NCBI GenBank assembly: GCA_017311315.1
Contig: CM029617.1
Location: 3,700,681 to 3,764,680, forward strand
DNA: 64,000 nt
Reading direction: 5' to 3'
Source of the DNA: Dendrocalamus latiflorus
Taxonomy: Eukaryota; Streptophyta; Magnoliopsida; Poales; Poaceae
In this document: positions 36,126 to 48,556 of the stretch, in pieces
Numbering within the stretch: position 1 is the first letter of the stretch
Layout of the letters: the number at the start of each line of letters is the position of its first letter
Made by a program: the position numbers and the translations under genes
Notes under the pieces: generated by a model
What the model saw: only the letters and a program-made list of their open reading frames with translations
What the model was told of the DNA's origin: nothing
Databases searched by the model: none

Positions 36126-37325
36126 GTCCGGTACCTGTCGACCGCAGAACAGGGCGCGTACGTAGCCGTGTCGTGGTGGTTTGGTGCTTTCAGTTTCGGG
36201 AGAAGCCTGCTTCTGTGTGCGCGCCGCGGTGTGTGGCATCCATTAATTGGAGCTCCTGCCAATGATAAGATACCACGTGCGTGCATTGATCGATTAACCT
36301 GTGCACGTGCACGGCAAGCTTGTATATACCGTTGTACGTACATACGGTACACCTGTATATACGTCACCATTGTACGTGCTAGTACGTACGGGCTTCGAAA
36401 GGGAACGCTAAGATCGAGAGATCTATGCATGGTCTAAGTGGACTACCCGTACTCGCTGACTTTTGTACACCGGCAAATACGTCATGCACAGTATGGTTGG
36501 TATGGGGAGGCTTGCAAGCTTGGAGCTCTCTTGCTTGTCTTTGTCACTGTCCAGCTCACACTGACAATGGCCGGCGATGATGTCGATCCAGGCTAGGCTA
36601 GCGTCTGGTCTGGGGGTTGATTACACGACGAAGATGATCAAGATCATCTATGCCAAAAATTTTGGATGTCGAACTGATGGACGTTGTGGATAGATTGTTT
36701 AGTAACCTGAATTAACTTTGGATGACGGATTTATTTTCAAAAACGAAGTGTGTCGAATTTCTGTACATTTTGGACAGTTGAAGGGAGCTTAAAACGCGAA
36801 AATTGTACGTTATTTGAACTAACGGCCGGGCAGATGATACGGTGTCGTCGCCACCGGTGAATCCAAGAACAAGCACTTTGCGTTAATGAATGCGGTTGCT
36901 GTGTGCCGTTCTTGCGTACCTCACCGTACCGTGTACGGCATCATTTGTGCTTTGTCACACGAGCAATACTGTAGATATTTTTTAAAAATTTTACTGTTCG
37001 AACATCTATTTTTATAAAATTAATCTTTTCCTCAAGCTCGACAGCCACAGTAAATAACACATATCATCTATCGTACAACAAGAGCTCGACAGGTGTTGCT
37101 GAGCCATAGTTGCTCAACAGTAGGCTGTTGCCGAGCTCCCTAAACTCGGTAGGGAATTTGTTTCATGATTAGCATTAATTAAAACACGATTACCACTAAT
37201 TAAGCATAGCACTAATTGTGGCCGGTGTCCTATGAGCTTAAAGAGGAAGTTAGATTTGTAAAAATAGACATCCGATTGACATATTTGAAAAAATAGCTAT
37301 AATAACATTATGTAAACAGTTCTAG
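36126..37325. other. intergenic
   Basis: 36130-36430 is GC-richer with several acgtac-type motifs. No gene was recognised, and no splice-supported frame was found. Confidence 0.4.
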
Positions 37326-37329
37326 GTTT

Positions 37330-37620
37330 TGATTTGGCCCTGATCAATTCGGCTTCGGCTTCGGCTTCTGGCTTCTGGCTTATTTTTCACTATTCATAAG
37401 TTTCGTCTTTTTCTGAACTTTTGGCTTTTTGTTGAGCTTTTTTGCCGGTTCTTTTTTCCCCCGTATTTGTTTGTATTATACGTAATGGGCTAACATATTT
37501 TTTATATTTTTAATTTTTTTTAAATTTAATTATGCTAAATAAGCCTCTGTCAGCTACAGTGCTTTTTTCAGCCAGCTACAGTGTTTTCAGCCATGAGCTT
37601 TTCAGCCGAACCGATCACAT
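37330..37620 (-). repeat. R1 dispersed repeat, copy 7
   Basis: Reverse orientation. Starts ggccctgatcaattcggctt and ends gcttttcagccgaaccgatc, with all internal blocks present and very similar to copy 8. Confidence 0.85.
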
Positions 37621-37742
37621 GGTATCCTACATCATTGCTAGCTAGGTATCTCGAGCTCTGTTCCATTCATGGATCGATGGCGCGCACGCTTGCGAAGCTT
37701 ACGCACTCCATATGACATCTAGGTGCTACACAATGTTTGGTT

Positions 37743-38026
37743 AGGCCCTGATCAACTCGGCTTCGACTTTTGGCTTCTGGCTTATTTTTCACTATTCATA
37801 AGTTTCATTTTTTCTGAACTTTTGGCTTTTTGTCGAGTTTTTTTGCCGGTTCTTTTTTCCCGTATTTGTTTGTATTATACGTAATGGGCTAACATATTTT
37901 TATATATTTTTAAATTTTTTAAATTTAATTATGCTAAATAAGCCTCTGTCAGCTACAGTGCTTTTTTCAGCCAGCTACAGTGTTTTCAGCCATAAGCCAT
38001 GAGCTTTTCAGCCGAACCGATCACCA
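37743..38026 (-). repeat. R1 dispersed repeat, copy 8
   Basis: Reverse orientation, starts about 413 bp after the start of copy 7, nearly identical to it. Ends accgatcaccacc directly against the TAA duplication of the Tourist-like element at 38032. Confidence 0.85.
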
Positions 38027-38031
38027 CCTAA

Positions 38032-38288
38032 GGGCCTGTTTGGTTGGTGCATAAGCTTGCCATGCCTAAGCTTAGGCAATGTGTGGCTGCCACAGAAAGT
38101 GTGGCTAACAAAATCGAAGCCACACTTGTGGCAAAGTTTGGCAAGAAACTGAGTCTATGACGTGTGGGGCCGGGTGCTAAGAAAGTGTGGCATGCCACAG
38201 TTGTGTCAGTGAACCAAATAGCTACCTAAAAACTATGGCACACCTAACTTGTGGTTAAGCAACTTCTGGTCATGAACCAAACATGCCC
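38032..38288. mobile_element. Tourist-like MITE with TAA duplication
   Basis: 257 bp between TAA at 38029-38031 and 38289-38291. The inverted ends are gggcctgtttggttggtgca and, reversed, gggcatgtttggttcatgac. The interior repeats gtgtggct / gtggcatgccac. Confidence 0.85.
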
Positions 38289-38291
38289 TAA

Positions 38292-41200
38292 ATCCCAGGC
38301 ATTTAGTATGTCGGAATATTTCCCTAAAAAAAGAATGTTAAATTTTTCTCAGATTCATGTAAGAGTTGAACCGGTTCCTGTGATATTTGTGTGAAATTCA
38401 ATTCATGCATTCAGGGGTGGAGCCACATCTCGAACAGGGTAGTCTTCAGCTCTGGGTATGGGAAAATATTAGTGTACAGCTCAGATAAATTCAGTTCAGT
38501 CTGGATAGCATTTTTATGGTCCAGCCCAGATAGCCTATATCATTTCACCACTGAACTCAATGTGTAATCAAATTCTAGCTCCGCCACTGCTGCATTCGAA
38601 ACAAGCTCTTTAGCGCGCAACGGGAAACGGAAGAACGGTGAAGTCTCCATCGATCCAACCATGCGGCCACGCGTGCCAACCTGTCCGTGCAATTTTGCGC
38701 TGCTTAACTTGCACGTGATTGGAAGAGATCGACTCATCCTTGGACTGGATCAAAATAATTAGGTTAATCTCCAACGCAACGCGCGCGCATGCCAATCACG
38801 AGCGATCACTCTCATGACCGAGTCGAGCTCTTCTTCTTCCTTGCAGTCGTTGCATGTGAACGGAGAAATATTTGACCAGGGCCCAGGACAATCCTGTCCA
38901 CGTACTCGTCCGTCCACACGGGTGTAATCACATCACATCGTGAGAAAGCGACGGCAAAACCATTGATTAGTGTGATGGATCGGCTAATTTCGATGATGAT
39001 TTCTGAAAATTTCTCGATGCTGATCCGATCCCTGCAAGCTACACAGTACTCAGTTTCTTGCCTTGACTGTACCGTGAGGCGTAATTATTACAACATTGAT
39101 CTATCTTCCCCCCTCTCTCTCTCTTCTTCTATGTCGATGTAATTTTCTCCGCCAACGAGCTCTCCCTCCCCTCTCTGCGCACTCCCCTCCCTCTCCCTTC
39201 TCCAACACTAATGCAACTCCACACCCCTCCTCCACCATTAGCGGTCGGCGACGACCTCACCGTCGATCCCCACCTAATATTCAGGGTGTCGTCTTACAGT
39301 GCCTCCCTTCACCGTCGCCCACTGTCAGATAACCACTTCTTCGGCCTCTCTCTACATCCGGGGGCGCGGTGAACCCACCGGCAGTGGTGACATCCCTATC
39401 GGCGTGAGAGAGAGAAAGAGAGAGAGCACGATGGAGCGACGGCCGAGAGAGTGAGCGAGAGACATTGTTATTAAAATCGAACCGGACCGTTGGTTAAACC
39501 GGAAAAAATCGAAACTAGAGACTACTTCGGCTTGGCTTGCATCGAAGACTATTCATACATTTGGATTGGGAAAAACTAGATGAACCGGTCGGTTTTTTAG
39601 GGAACCGATAACCAGCTATCAGTGGTCTGTAGATCGATGGCAACTTGGGATTGGGTTGGTGGCCTGGCGTGGCTCATGTTACCACCACGCTGTTGAAGAG
39701 GGGAGCTCTTCCTACCGCCACCTCTCATTGAGCAGAGTGTTTCAAGGATCGTGCGCGAGAGGCTGAGTGGCAAGCTAAAGAGCTATGGCACGGTCGAGGT
39801 GGGTTTTATAGGCATAGCCTCGGGCTCTTGTCATGGAATGCGAGGTGAAGAAGATAACAATGGGGGAAGAGAACGGTTGCATCGGAGCGATGGGTTAGCA
39901 GGAGTGGGCAATAGCATAAAGGAAATCGCAGGCACGACATTTAAAACTGGGGGCAGATCGGGCCACGACCTTGGTGGAGCGGGTGCATACTTGCGACGTG
40001 GACGATGAACCCTATCAGTGGGCCCATCACATCAGCGAGCGAAGAGAGATGGCCTGACATGCAAAAAGGGTTTAGGAGTCTATGCGTTCGAGTAGTTGTG
40101 TTCTCATGTACTCGTAACAGAGCTTGCTAGCTGGTCTAAGCCTCTCGAGCAAGAGCAAACTTGTGTTATGTGAGGTTAACAAATTTCCCCCATATGTGTG
40201 TCCACTAGGGATTAGATAGGTGCTACTTGTTCTATCTATTTAACGGGTTGGGATAAGGACTTGCTAATGAACCATCCAACATTACTCATTGAAGCCAAGT
40301 GTTCTAATGTTTGGGTTAGAGAAGTTGAGTGTTGTGGTGTACTCTTTTGTCCTCCACACGGAGTAGTTGTAAAATTTTCATCATCAAGTAGCAATACATC
40401 AATATTTGTTTATCTCTCATGGATTCATCTTGTGTTAATTTAATTTACTCTTAATTTGGTTGGTTTTGATCTTCTCACTTTCCTTCTTGATCTTGGTGTG
40501 TCAAGTACGTATAAGAGATGGAGATGACCCTTAAAAACCAATCTCCATCCATCTAAGCACCTGGTTGGCAGGTTTTTGTAGTAAACCGATTTTGCTTGAA
40601 TTTGACTATCTTGACTGATTTCTTAATTTGAGTCTTTTTTGCTTTGATTTCTTTGGTGTTCTTGTTTGTTGTGACATGTAGGAATGTATCTAGAACCACC
40701 TTGGTTATTATTTACCGGCCTGAAAGCAGGGTTTTGTATCTTGAATTTTGTTTCCTCAAGCTGGTTGTTTAGGGTTTTGTATCTTGAATTTTGTTTCCTC
40801 AAGCTGGTGTACGGTTATGGAAGCAACATTTTATATAGACTTTGGGGGGGCTCGATTTGTTTAAGCTGAAATGTAACTTTCGGAGGCAAGTGGGGTGGGG
40901 AGCACCATACACACAAACCAGGACAAAAACGAAGCACTCATCGATCGATCACCTCGACGGCATTATTGACAGGAGAAGCTGGAAACGGAATCAGCAACGG
41001 CAAAAGCAGGGCTCATGCCGCCCGTGATTCCAGACTGTACGGCATGGATGGGCCCCACGCGGGCTTGGGCAGTTTTGGCGTGGGCCGCCCGTACTGTACT
41101 GTACTCCACTTGCTTAGTGGATTCTTGACAGGTGATCAGCTCCTCCCATGGCCCCCATGTGAGCAGCATGCATGATGATGCGTCGACGTAGTGCTCGGCT

Positions 41201-41309
41201 ACGCGTGCTCCAGATTCTCAAACCAACGCGGAAATGGAATCATCAAACCACCGAGCTAACTAACGGCAAGCTGGCCGGCGGCAGGTGCGATACGGCGAAC
41301 AAAGTCTGT
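38292..41309. other. 3-kb intergenic block
   Basis: No recognisable gene. 39100-39470 is CT/GA-rich and resembles a plant promoter or leader, followed by GC-richer DNA with unsupported frames (39096-39332 and 39751-40008). 40080-40680 is LTR-like unique sequence without visible termini. A 43-bp direct duplication (ttgtatcttgaattttgttt) covers about 40728-40808. 40840-41300 has no supported feature. Confidence 0.4.
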
Positions 41310-41524
41310 GGGGCTGTTTTGGTTGCCTGCATGCGGGTGGCTCGCACCTGCGCATACAGGGAGATGGTGTTTGATTGCCTGTATAGAGGAGAGAGTCTGC
41401 ACGAGTAGATGCAAAAAATTAATTGGAGTCAGACTGAGGAGAAACGTGGCTGAGAAGCTTCCCTCCTCAGGTTGACCACGCTCATGCAGCTGCATGAGCA
41501 CATACAGACAACCAAACAGCCCCT
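41310..41524. mobile_element. MITE, ggggctgttttggttg ends
   Basis: About 215 bp. The left end ggggctgttttggttgcctg and the reversed right end ggggctgtttggttgtctgt form the inverted repeat. The target duplication is unclear. Confidence 0.65.
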
Positions 41525-41872
41525 ATGTAGGTTCATGCATGAATGTTTTGCCGTTGTTTATATATAGGTTCGATATGTACTGATGCAGATTTTTTATTAT
41601 TGTTTCTGGTTGAAATATTAATATCTGAGGTCTGAAAACTATACGAGTATGTAGTTAATTAGCATTGCTGAAAATGAACTAGCACGTACCGTGAATGTCA
41701 AAACATTGTCCACGCACGGCACGGGGGGGGGGAAGCTACAGCGTTACTAGTCCCAATCTGTGGAAAGAAAATCCAAGAAGCGTATTTGAACACGATACTA
41801 CTGCTATGTTGATCGACATAGCAGCAGCAAACTTGTACTACTAGTACTCCGTACACAAAAAACTTAGATCCA

Positions 41873-42150
41873 GCTTGTTTCTATTTGAATTTATATCTTA
41901 TGACTTATTTTTAATTATTTATAAGTTTCATTCTTTTCTGGCTTCTTAGTTTTTTTTTAACTTTTTGCTGGTTTTTTTTTCTGTATTCGCTTGCATTGTT
42001 CATTATGGATTAACCTATTTTCTTTATTTTTAAATTTTATTAAATTTAATTATACTAAATAAGTCACTATCAGATACGGTATAATTTTAACCAAATACAG
42101 TATAATTTTAACTATACACTACTATTTTTTAGCCCACATAAACAGAACCT
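41873..42150 (-). repeat. R1 dispersed repeat, copy 9 (diverged)
   Basis: Reverse orientation with cttatttttaattatttata, ttaaatttaattatactaaa and agtcactatcagatacggt. More diverged than its neighbour, copy 10. Confidence 0.6.
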
Positions 42151-42486
42151 TAATGGTTAACATGTCGATCGACCAAGTTGGAGGGGTAACTCAAACGTCG
42201 ATCTGATCAGACGACGAAGTCATGGAGGGTGCAGATCAGCAGAAGCACTTGCGTGCCGATGGATGGTTTGCTGCCTCGGCGGCGGTCGGGTGTGCGGCAG
42301 ACAAGATGGCAGCGCCGCGTGGAAAACAAGGGCGGCCGGCCGATCTACCGCGCGCCACGTAGGAAAGGAGTAGCTGTGAGCGGTGGTGGAGCTGTACAAT
42401 ACACGGACTCATAAATGAATTAGTTTTTTGGCTTATGATTTAATTTTCTATATAATTAGTTTTTAAATAAAATATTTTTTAAGATG

Positions 42487-42772
42487 AGATCAACTCGGCT
42501 TCGGCTTCTAGCTTCTGGCTTATTTTTCACTATTCATAAGTTTCATCTTTTTCTGAACTTTTGGCTTTTTGTTGAGCTTTTTTGCCGGTTCTTTTTTTCC
42601 CGTATTTGTTTGTATTATACGTAATGGGCTAACATATTTTTTATATTTTTAATTGTTTTAAATTTAATTATGCTAAATAAGTCTTTGTCAGCTACAGTGC
42701 CTTTTTCAGCCAGCTACAGTGTTTTTAGCCATAAGCCATGAGCTTTTCAGCCGAACCGATCACCACCATAAT
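42487..42772 (-). repeat. R1 dispersed repeat, copy 10
   Basis: Reverse orientation, starts gatcaactcggcttcggctt, ends gccgaaccgatcaccacc. Close to copies 7 and 8. Confidence 0.85.
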
Positions 42773-42966
42773 TTGATTGGAGTAGATACTATCTTAATTT
42801 TATCTATATTGGTTAAAATCGTACATAAATATCTCTTTCACAAACAGTTAGAATTTAAAATTTTAAACAAAAATTATAAGTTACAGTTTAAAGAAGAACT
42901 CACATGCTAATGTGTCGCGACGGTGATCCATCCATCTGGATGTACGCATGCCCCATGCATGGCACG

Positions 42967-43819
42967 TAGGGCTGTAAACGAGCCGAGCTCGAGCGAGCTT
43001 GACCTAGCAAGCTCGAGCTTGGTAGAAACTCGAGCCGAGCTCGAGCGAGCCTAAAATCAACATCGAACTTCAAATTAGGCTCGAGCTCGGCTCGGACAAA
43101 ACTCGAGCTCGCTCGAGCTCGGCTCGTGTAGGGCTCGGTGCCGTGCGTACCTGCGGGGAAGGAGGGGCGCCGACGGCGGGGGAGATGAGGGGCGCCAGGG
43201 GGACGAGGAGAGGCGGCGGCCGGCGGGGCGGGAGTCGAGGAGCCGAGGAGGGGAACGGGGGGAGAGGGGGGCGCCGGCAGAGGGAGGAGGGGCGGTGGCG
43301 GCGGCGGGGGAGAGGAGGGAGGGGGACGGGGAGGCGGCGGCGGGGCAAGGAGGGGGCCGGGGATGCGGCGGCGGGGCAAGGAGGGGGCCGGGGATGCGGC
43401 GGCGGGGGAGAGGAGAGGAAAGGGACGGGGGCGGCCGGGCGGGAGAGGGGGTCGGTGGCGGGGGCGGGGCCGCTGGTGGGGGTGGGGGCAGGCGGAGCCG
43501 CGGAGGCCCGCGGGGTGCGGGTGGGAGAGAGGCGCGTGGCGGCAGGGGGCCTGGGGCTGGGAGCCTAGGAAGTGGGAACCGGTGCGGTGAATTTGAGAGG
43601 AGGAGGCGGGAGGGGTGGTGGGATTTGGGGAGGGGTAAAAAAATCCTAAGCTTGTGAGCTATTCGAGCTCGGCTCGTTAAAGCTTATGAGTTTAGGATGA
43701 AGCTCGAATTCGGCTCGTTTGGAGTTCGAGTCAAGCTCGAATCGAGTCAAGCTCGAATCGAGTCTAGAGCGAGCCAAGCTCGAACAGCTCGCGAGTCTTG
43801 AGCTTTTTTTACGGCCCTA
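42967..43819. mobile_element. hAT-like non-autonomous element, gctcgagctcgg family, copy B
   Basis: 853 bp, flanked by ATGGCACG (42959-42966) and ATGGCACA (43820-43827), seven of eight identical. The ends are tagggctgtaaacgagccg and, reversed, tagggccgtaaaaaaagct. It matches the element at 22066-23149 in reverse orientation at both subterminal zones. The G-rich core (43150-43600), with a 31-bp duplication (ggggcaaggagggggccg at 43343 and 43374), has a different repeat arrangement. Confidence 0.88.
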
Positions 43820-43827
43820 ATGGCACA

Positions 43828-44711
43828 GGCCTGCCTAGAGATCGTAAGATTACGGGCGCGCACAGTTGCTTTGAAATCGGTGGGGCGCGGTTGAATCTTG
43901 TAACATTTCCTGTACGAACCCCCTGCACTCCAAACAACGAGGCTATGCTTTGCTCGATCCATCCGTTTTCATTTTTCTACTGGTATGATCACGATAAAAA
44001 AGTGAGTGGTGCGCTAGTATTATATTGGTATCTGTTAACAACTGTATGATTTCGTATCTTGCTGTACGGTGACATCTGATTTGGTGCTACTAATGCCAGT
44101 TGAACTAAAGTACTCCTAAACTACGGCAACTTGCATGGCCAGGCCAGTGCTGCTCGGTCGTACGTAGTCCGTAGTTCTGGTGGGGTCGGAATGTCAGAGA
44201 GCGCGAGGGGCTCCGTAGTGCGCGGTGGGGGCAGCGCCCCACGTGGTTACACAGCTGGACGTACGGTCGCGCTCTCCGTCCGTTCGTGAGTCATCTGCTT
44301 CCGGAAACAGGCTTTCACTTATCTTGCTTCTGTGTTTCTTAAGAAATAAATTAAAGGTTAAAACACATCACATATTTTACCCTTCTTCCTATCTTACGTA
44401 GTATATCTTTATCATTTTTCTCACCATTTGTTCCATAATTTTACAAATCAATTTTTTTCGTCACTACTATTTATTTTTTAACTAAGAAGTGTTTATATCG
44501 ATTTTTAATTAGAGAAGTATAAAGCTAATATAAATACCTAACTTTTCAAAACTGCTTCTCCGCTTATCTCGTTCATCACACATCATTCTTCTCGCTCCTA
44601 TTTTCCGTACATACCTCTCTCACATATTTTTCATCACTTATTCTCATTTTTAAAAGTTATTTCTTTCCACTGCCACAATTTATTTTTCATAAAAAATCAT
44701 CAACCGCAGTG
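43828..44711. other. intergenic
   Basis: Low-copy-looking to about 44330, then AT-rich DNA. No recognisable gene. Confidence 0.4.
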
Positions 44712-44719
44712 AACATGAG

Positions 44720-46003
44720 TAGGACTGTGCGTTCGGTTTTTTCGGTTTATACGGTTTGGTAAATACAGTTTAATCGGTAAATACGGTTTTAGTATTTCGG
44801 GAAATACGGTATTTTTTAGAATACGCTGTGGTATCGGTAAATACCATTTTATTTCGGTACGGTATCCGTTAATACCAATTTTACCAAACTTAGCACGAAT
44901 TGCTAAACGTTAACTCTGCATTCTACAATCAAAAATTGAATAGAGCATTATATAGCACTAGCAGTGGGCAGTGGCAGCCTGCAGGCAGACCGCAGACGGC
45001 AATAGCATCAGTTGTAATTGAATGTGCATTCTAATCTTTGTTGTATATTTTTTAAAACAAATCTTTGTTGCATATATGTTTGCTTCTAGTCACATGAATC
45101 ATGAATGATTGAATGTGCAGTACTGCAGTATAGTCCAATAATAACCAATATCAACCGGACTTGAATGTTTCAACAACATTTCAATTTTCAACTTACAAGT
45201 TCTTACAACTTCGCAAAATCCTACTACACAAGACAATCACACAAGTCACAACAGACTAGCAATCTACCAATTAATGAAACAAAGAGAAAGCCGAAAAGAA
45301 CTTACTTCGCAAGATCCAACTGATTCCGGCGTCTTGGGAGAGGGAGGCGGAGGTGCGGAGGCGGATCACCGGAGCACTGAAAGAGGCGGAGGCGCGGAGG
45401 CGAGCAGCCGTCAGTCGTCAACCAAGCATCGGAGGGCGAACCGGCGAAGGAGGCGGAGGCGCGGAGCAGCCGTCGGCCGAGCACCGTTGGGCGAAGCCGC
45501 GAAGGATGCGGAGGCGCGGACCACCGGAGCCCGAAGGAGGCGGTCAGCCGGTTAGGCGGAGGCGCGGAGCACCGGGCGGGGAGGGAGCACCGGCAGCGGA
45601 GGAGCTCGGATCTGGCTACTTGGCTAGGGTTCGAGGAGGTCGGAGTCGGATCTGGGCATCTGGGGCTCTGGGCGTGGCGACTGTGGCGAGGGGCGTCGGT
45701 CTGCGCAGCGGCGCAGCGCTAGGGCTAGGGTTAAGGCCGTTGCCGTCTGCCGCGCGTGCGTCGGGCCGGGCCGTCAGTGCCTCGGTGGACTGCTGTCTGC
45801 TGGTGGGCCGCTGAGACGGAGAGGTGTCGCACTGCTACTGGACTGGTCGATTTTTTTGGGATTTTCGGTTTTCCTTCGGTTTTTACCGAACAAACCGAAT
45901 TATACAAATGCCAGTTTTTTAGAAACCGAACTGAAAACTGGTCAAACCGAGTTGACCGATTCGATTCGGTTTTTTCGGTTCGGTATAAACCTGCACAGCC
46001 CTA
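44720..46003. mobile_element. hAT-like non-autonomous element, aaccgaa family, perfect 8-bp TSD
   Basis: 1284 bp with exact duplications AACATGAG at 44712-44719 and 46004-46011. The ends are taggactgtgcgttcggttt and, reversed, tagggctgtgcaggtttata. Subterminal zones repeat ttcggtttata / aaaccgaa motifs. The core 45270-45830 is GC-rich with ggcggaggcgcgg repeats and open frames lacking any known domain. Confidence 0.92.
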
Positions 46004-46011
46004 AACATGAG

Positions 46012-46611
46012 ACCCCTGTGTCGGCCGGGGTGAGGTGGTGCCTTCCCCGCCATCTTTGCTAGCCGTCAGTTCAAAAAAAAAAAAATCTTTGCTAGCCGTG
46101 CAGCTGACAGAGATACGTGCGTTTTCTGCGTACGTCCGGGGTAAACCTGTGCGTAGTATCACTGCACTACCTGTACGTGCAGCACACGAGAGCTGCTAGT
46201 GATACGGAGGAGTAGACCAGTGTACGTGCCGGTGATCTACTGTAGGGTGCAGTGTACACCGCCCCTATCTGCTTGTCTCGATCGGGCGGATATGCTCCGA
46301 TTCACAGAACTATCCTAGGGCGGCGTGCTCTTCGTCTTGGCGTCGATCGAGTGCCGTATCCGAGTCTCTCGATGAAAATCTTGGACGCATCGAACAAACC
46401 CCATGGGTCGCCTCGGAGGCCGTGCGCCTTTTCCAACCGAGGCCTCACATGGATGGAGTCAGACTGCGCCAACTTGTCCGAAAGAGCACACCACGTGGAC
46501 GCATCATGGGTAGAGATCTCACCGTCCGCGGACACCTCCCTCCGCCCTCGCGCGCCCGTGACAGCCAGCCCTTCAATTCCACCAAGCTGCTACACATTTA
46601 CGTTCCGCATT
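46012..46611. other. intergenic, unassigned open frame
   Basis: A balanced-composition stretch at 46250-46620 is open for 120 codons on the plus strand, but the translation resembles nothing I know and lacks promoter or splice support. Left uncalled. Confidence 0.4.
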
Positions 46612-46860
46612 TGAGCTTCTGAATACTGATTTATTTTTTATTATTTATAATTTTTTTCTGATTTTTTAGTTTTTTGAGCTTTTTTACCGGTTCTTTTTTG
46701 TATTCGTTTGCGTTGTCCGTGATGAGCTAACATATTTTTTCTATTTTAAAATTTTAAATTTAATTATGCCAAATAAGCCACTTTCAGCTACAGTGTAATT
46801 TCAGCCAGCTACAGTGCAATTTCAGCCATAAACTACAGCTTTTCAGCTCAACCAATCACA
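46612..46860 (-). repeat. R1 dispersed repeat, copy 11
   Basis: Reverse orientation with ttaattatgccaaataagcc, agctacagtgtaatttcagc and a final gctcaaccaatcaca. Moderately diverged. Confidence 0.7.
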
Positions 46861-47022
46861 GCTTTAGACATTTAGGGCTATTTCTGCGGTTATTAGATTT
46901 TGACAAAAAAAATAAATAATAATAGTTAGGAGAAGTAACTTTAAGAAGGAAGATATGAGAAGTAAAGAAGATAAAAGAGATCTGTGAGCGAGACAGGAAG
47001 AAAAAGAGTGAGATACGTGATA

Positions 47023-47136
47023 CGTTCGTGACCCTCCACCTTATCTTTGAAGCGAAAGAAATTAAAATACCATTTTAAACGTTCGTGACCCTCCACCTTA
47101 TCTTTGAAGCGAAAGAAATTAAAATACCATTTTAAA
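47023..47136. repeat. 57-bp tandem duplication
   Basis: Two head-to-tail copies beginning cgttcgtgaccctccacctt at 47023 and 47080, with no difference seen. The rest of 46861-48159 contains no recognised gene. Confidence 0.9.
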
Positions 47137-48159
47137 AACCGGGTCCAGTATCTCTAAGCACGGATAGAGGTGGAACCAAGCTAAGCTCAAGTTCCAGACT
47201 GGACCAGCTGGTTTTAGATTGATATGGACTTTTATTCCTAGCCTTTTACAACCAAGTCATTATTTTCTATTAGTTTTAATTTTCAGCCCTCGAGCTATAC
47301 TGACCTAGCACAAGGTTTAGTTCCGCTCCTGAGTATAAACATGCCTACAACTGCCACTAGGCCAGTAGGTAGCCAACTGCGTCACGAATTCACAATCTCT
47401 GTTTTTTTGCTACCATACTACATGGAGTAGTTCATATGTATTGACATGCGGGCCCCATACGGTCTGCGAGTGACTGTGGCTAAAGAACTGGGCGAAGGGT
47501 GGGCCCACAGAGACATGGGACAAAAGAAGCGGGTAGGGGCGCCTGTCGGTGTTAAAACCCAGAGGAGTCCCTCCCTCGTCGTGCCCGGCCGGCGCCTGTA
47601 CGGACACGGGCACACCAGGGCCGAAGAGGAGGCGTCCTCGCCGTCATCTTTACAAAGCTTCCCCTCACCGTGGCTATTCGATTGTGGAGTTTGGTTCCAT
47701 GCATGTCAGTACCTGATCGACCATTCCTTACGTCAAGATGCTACAGAGAGTTCAATTCTTGGCAATAAAACCGGCGATGCACGTTTTTTTTCCTGTTCTT
47801 TGCATGAATATAATGGTGGTTGAAATATTCGAAAGGTAGGCGGACAGCACGTTTTATGTTAGGCAGGGCGGTCAACTGCTTGAAAAGCTTAGCCAACCTG
47901 CATGCATGCACGAGAGCTGCTTACTGGGATTCTCGCTTATCCGCGCGAAGAAAGTCTTCTCCTACGTGGAATCGAACGGTGACAAGTTCGCACCTCCACG
48001 GCTAGTACAAGCAACGTCGTGGGGGCAACGCACGATGGTACGTACGATATATGAAGATATTTACCCGGCCGGTACGTAGTACGTACTAGATGCAAGACGC
48101 TTGCATGTGCATGCAGTCCATGTACCATGGTTTCCATGGGTCACATCACTTTTCGAGCC

Positions 48160-48556
48160 TTCTTTCTGTTTATTTCCACTTAAGATTATTATAATCCAGC
48201 TTATAATAATAAGTGGAAACAAACAGCCTAGATTATAAAGTAACTTATTATAATCTAATAGCTCAGATTATTGTAATCTAATAAGCTCAAAAAAGGAGTT
48301 TATTTCAGCTTATAGATCCACATTTTATCTTAAGGACCATAAAACTTTAGGAATATTACCCACCTTTGCCATTCATCCATTCCCCAACTCTCCTTGTAGT
48401 CTTTAAACATTCGAATACAATAATCTATAACTCTGATAATACAGGCTGTCAAACACTTGACAGCTTATTTTCCACCAGCTTATTATAATCTAGCTTATAT
48501 AATCCCCATCTATAAACTGGATTATAATAATCTTAAGTGGAAACAAACAGGCCTTA
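48160..48556. mobile_element. foldback MITE, cttaagattattataatc arms
   Basis: About 397 bp. The left arm tttccacttaagattattat and the right arm ataataatcttaagtggaaa are inverted repeats of 30 bases or more. Nested partial copies of the arm lie inside (48200-48290 and 48470-48500). Confidence 0.75.

Noticed and set aside
43070..43657. Gly/Arg-rich frames
   Set aside because: Same reason: the G-rich core of the hAT-like element at 42967-43819.
46252..46614. 120-codon plus-strand frame
   Set aside because: Composition is gene-like, but there is no homology I recognise and no supporting signals.
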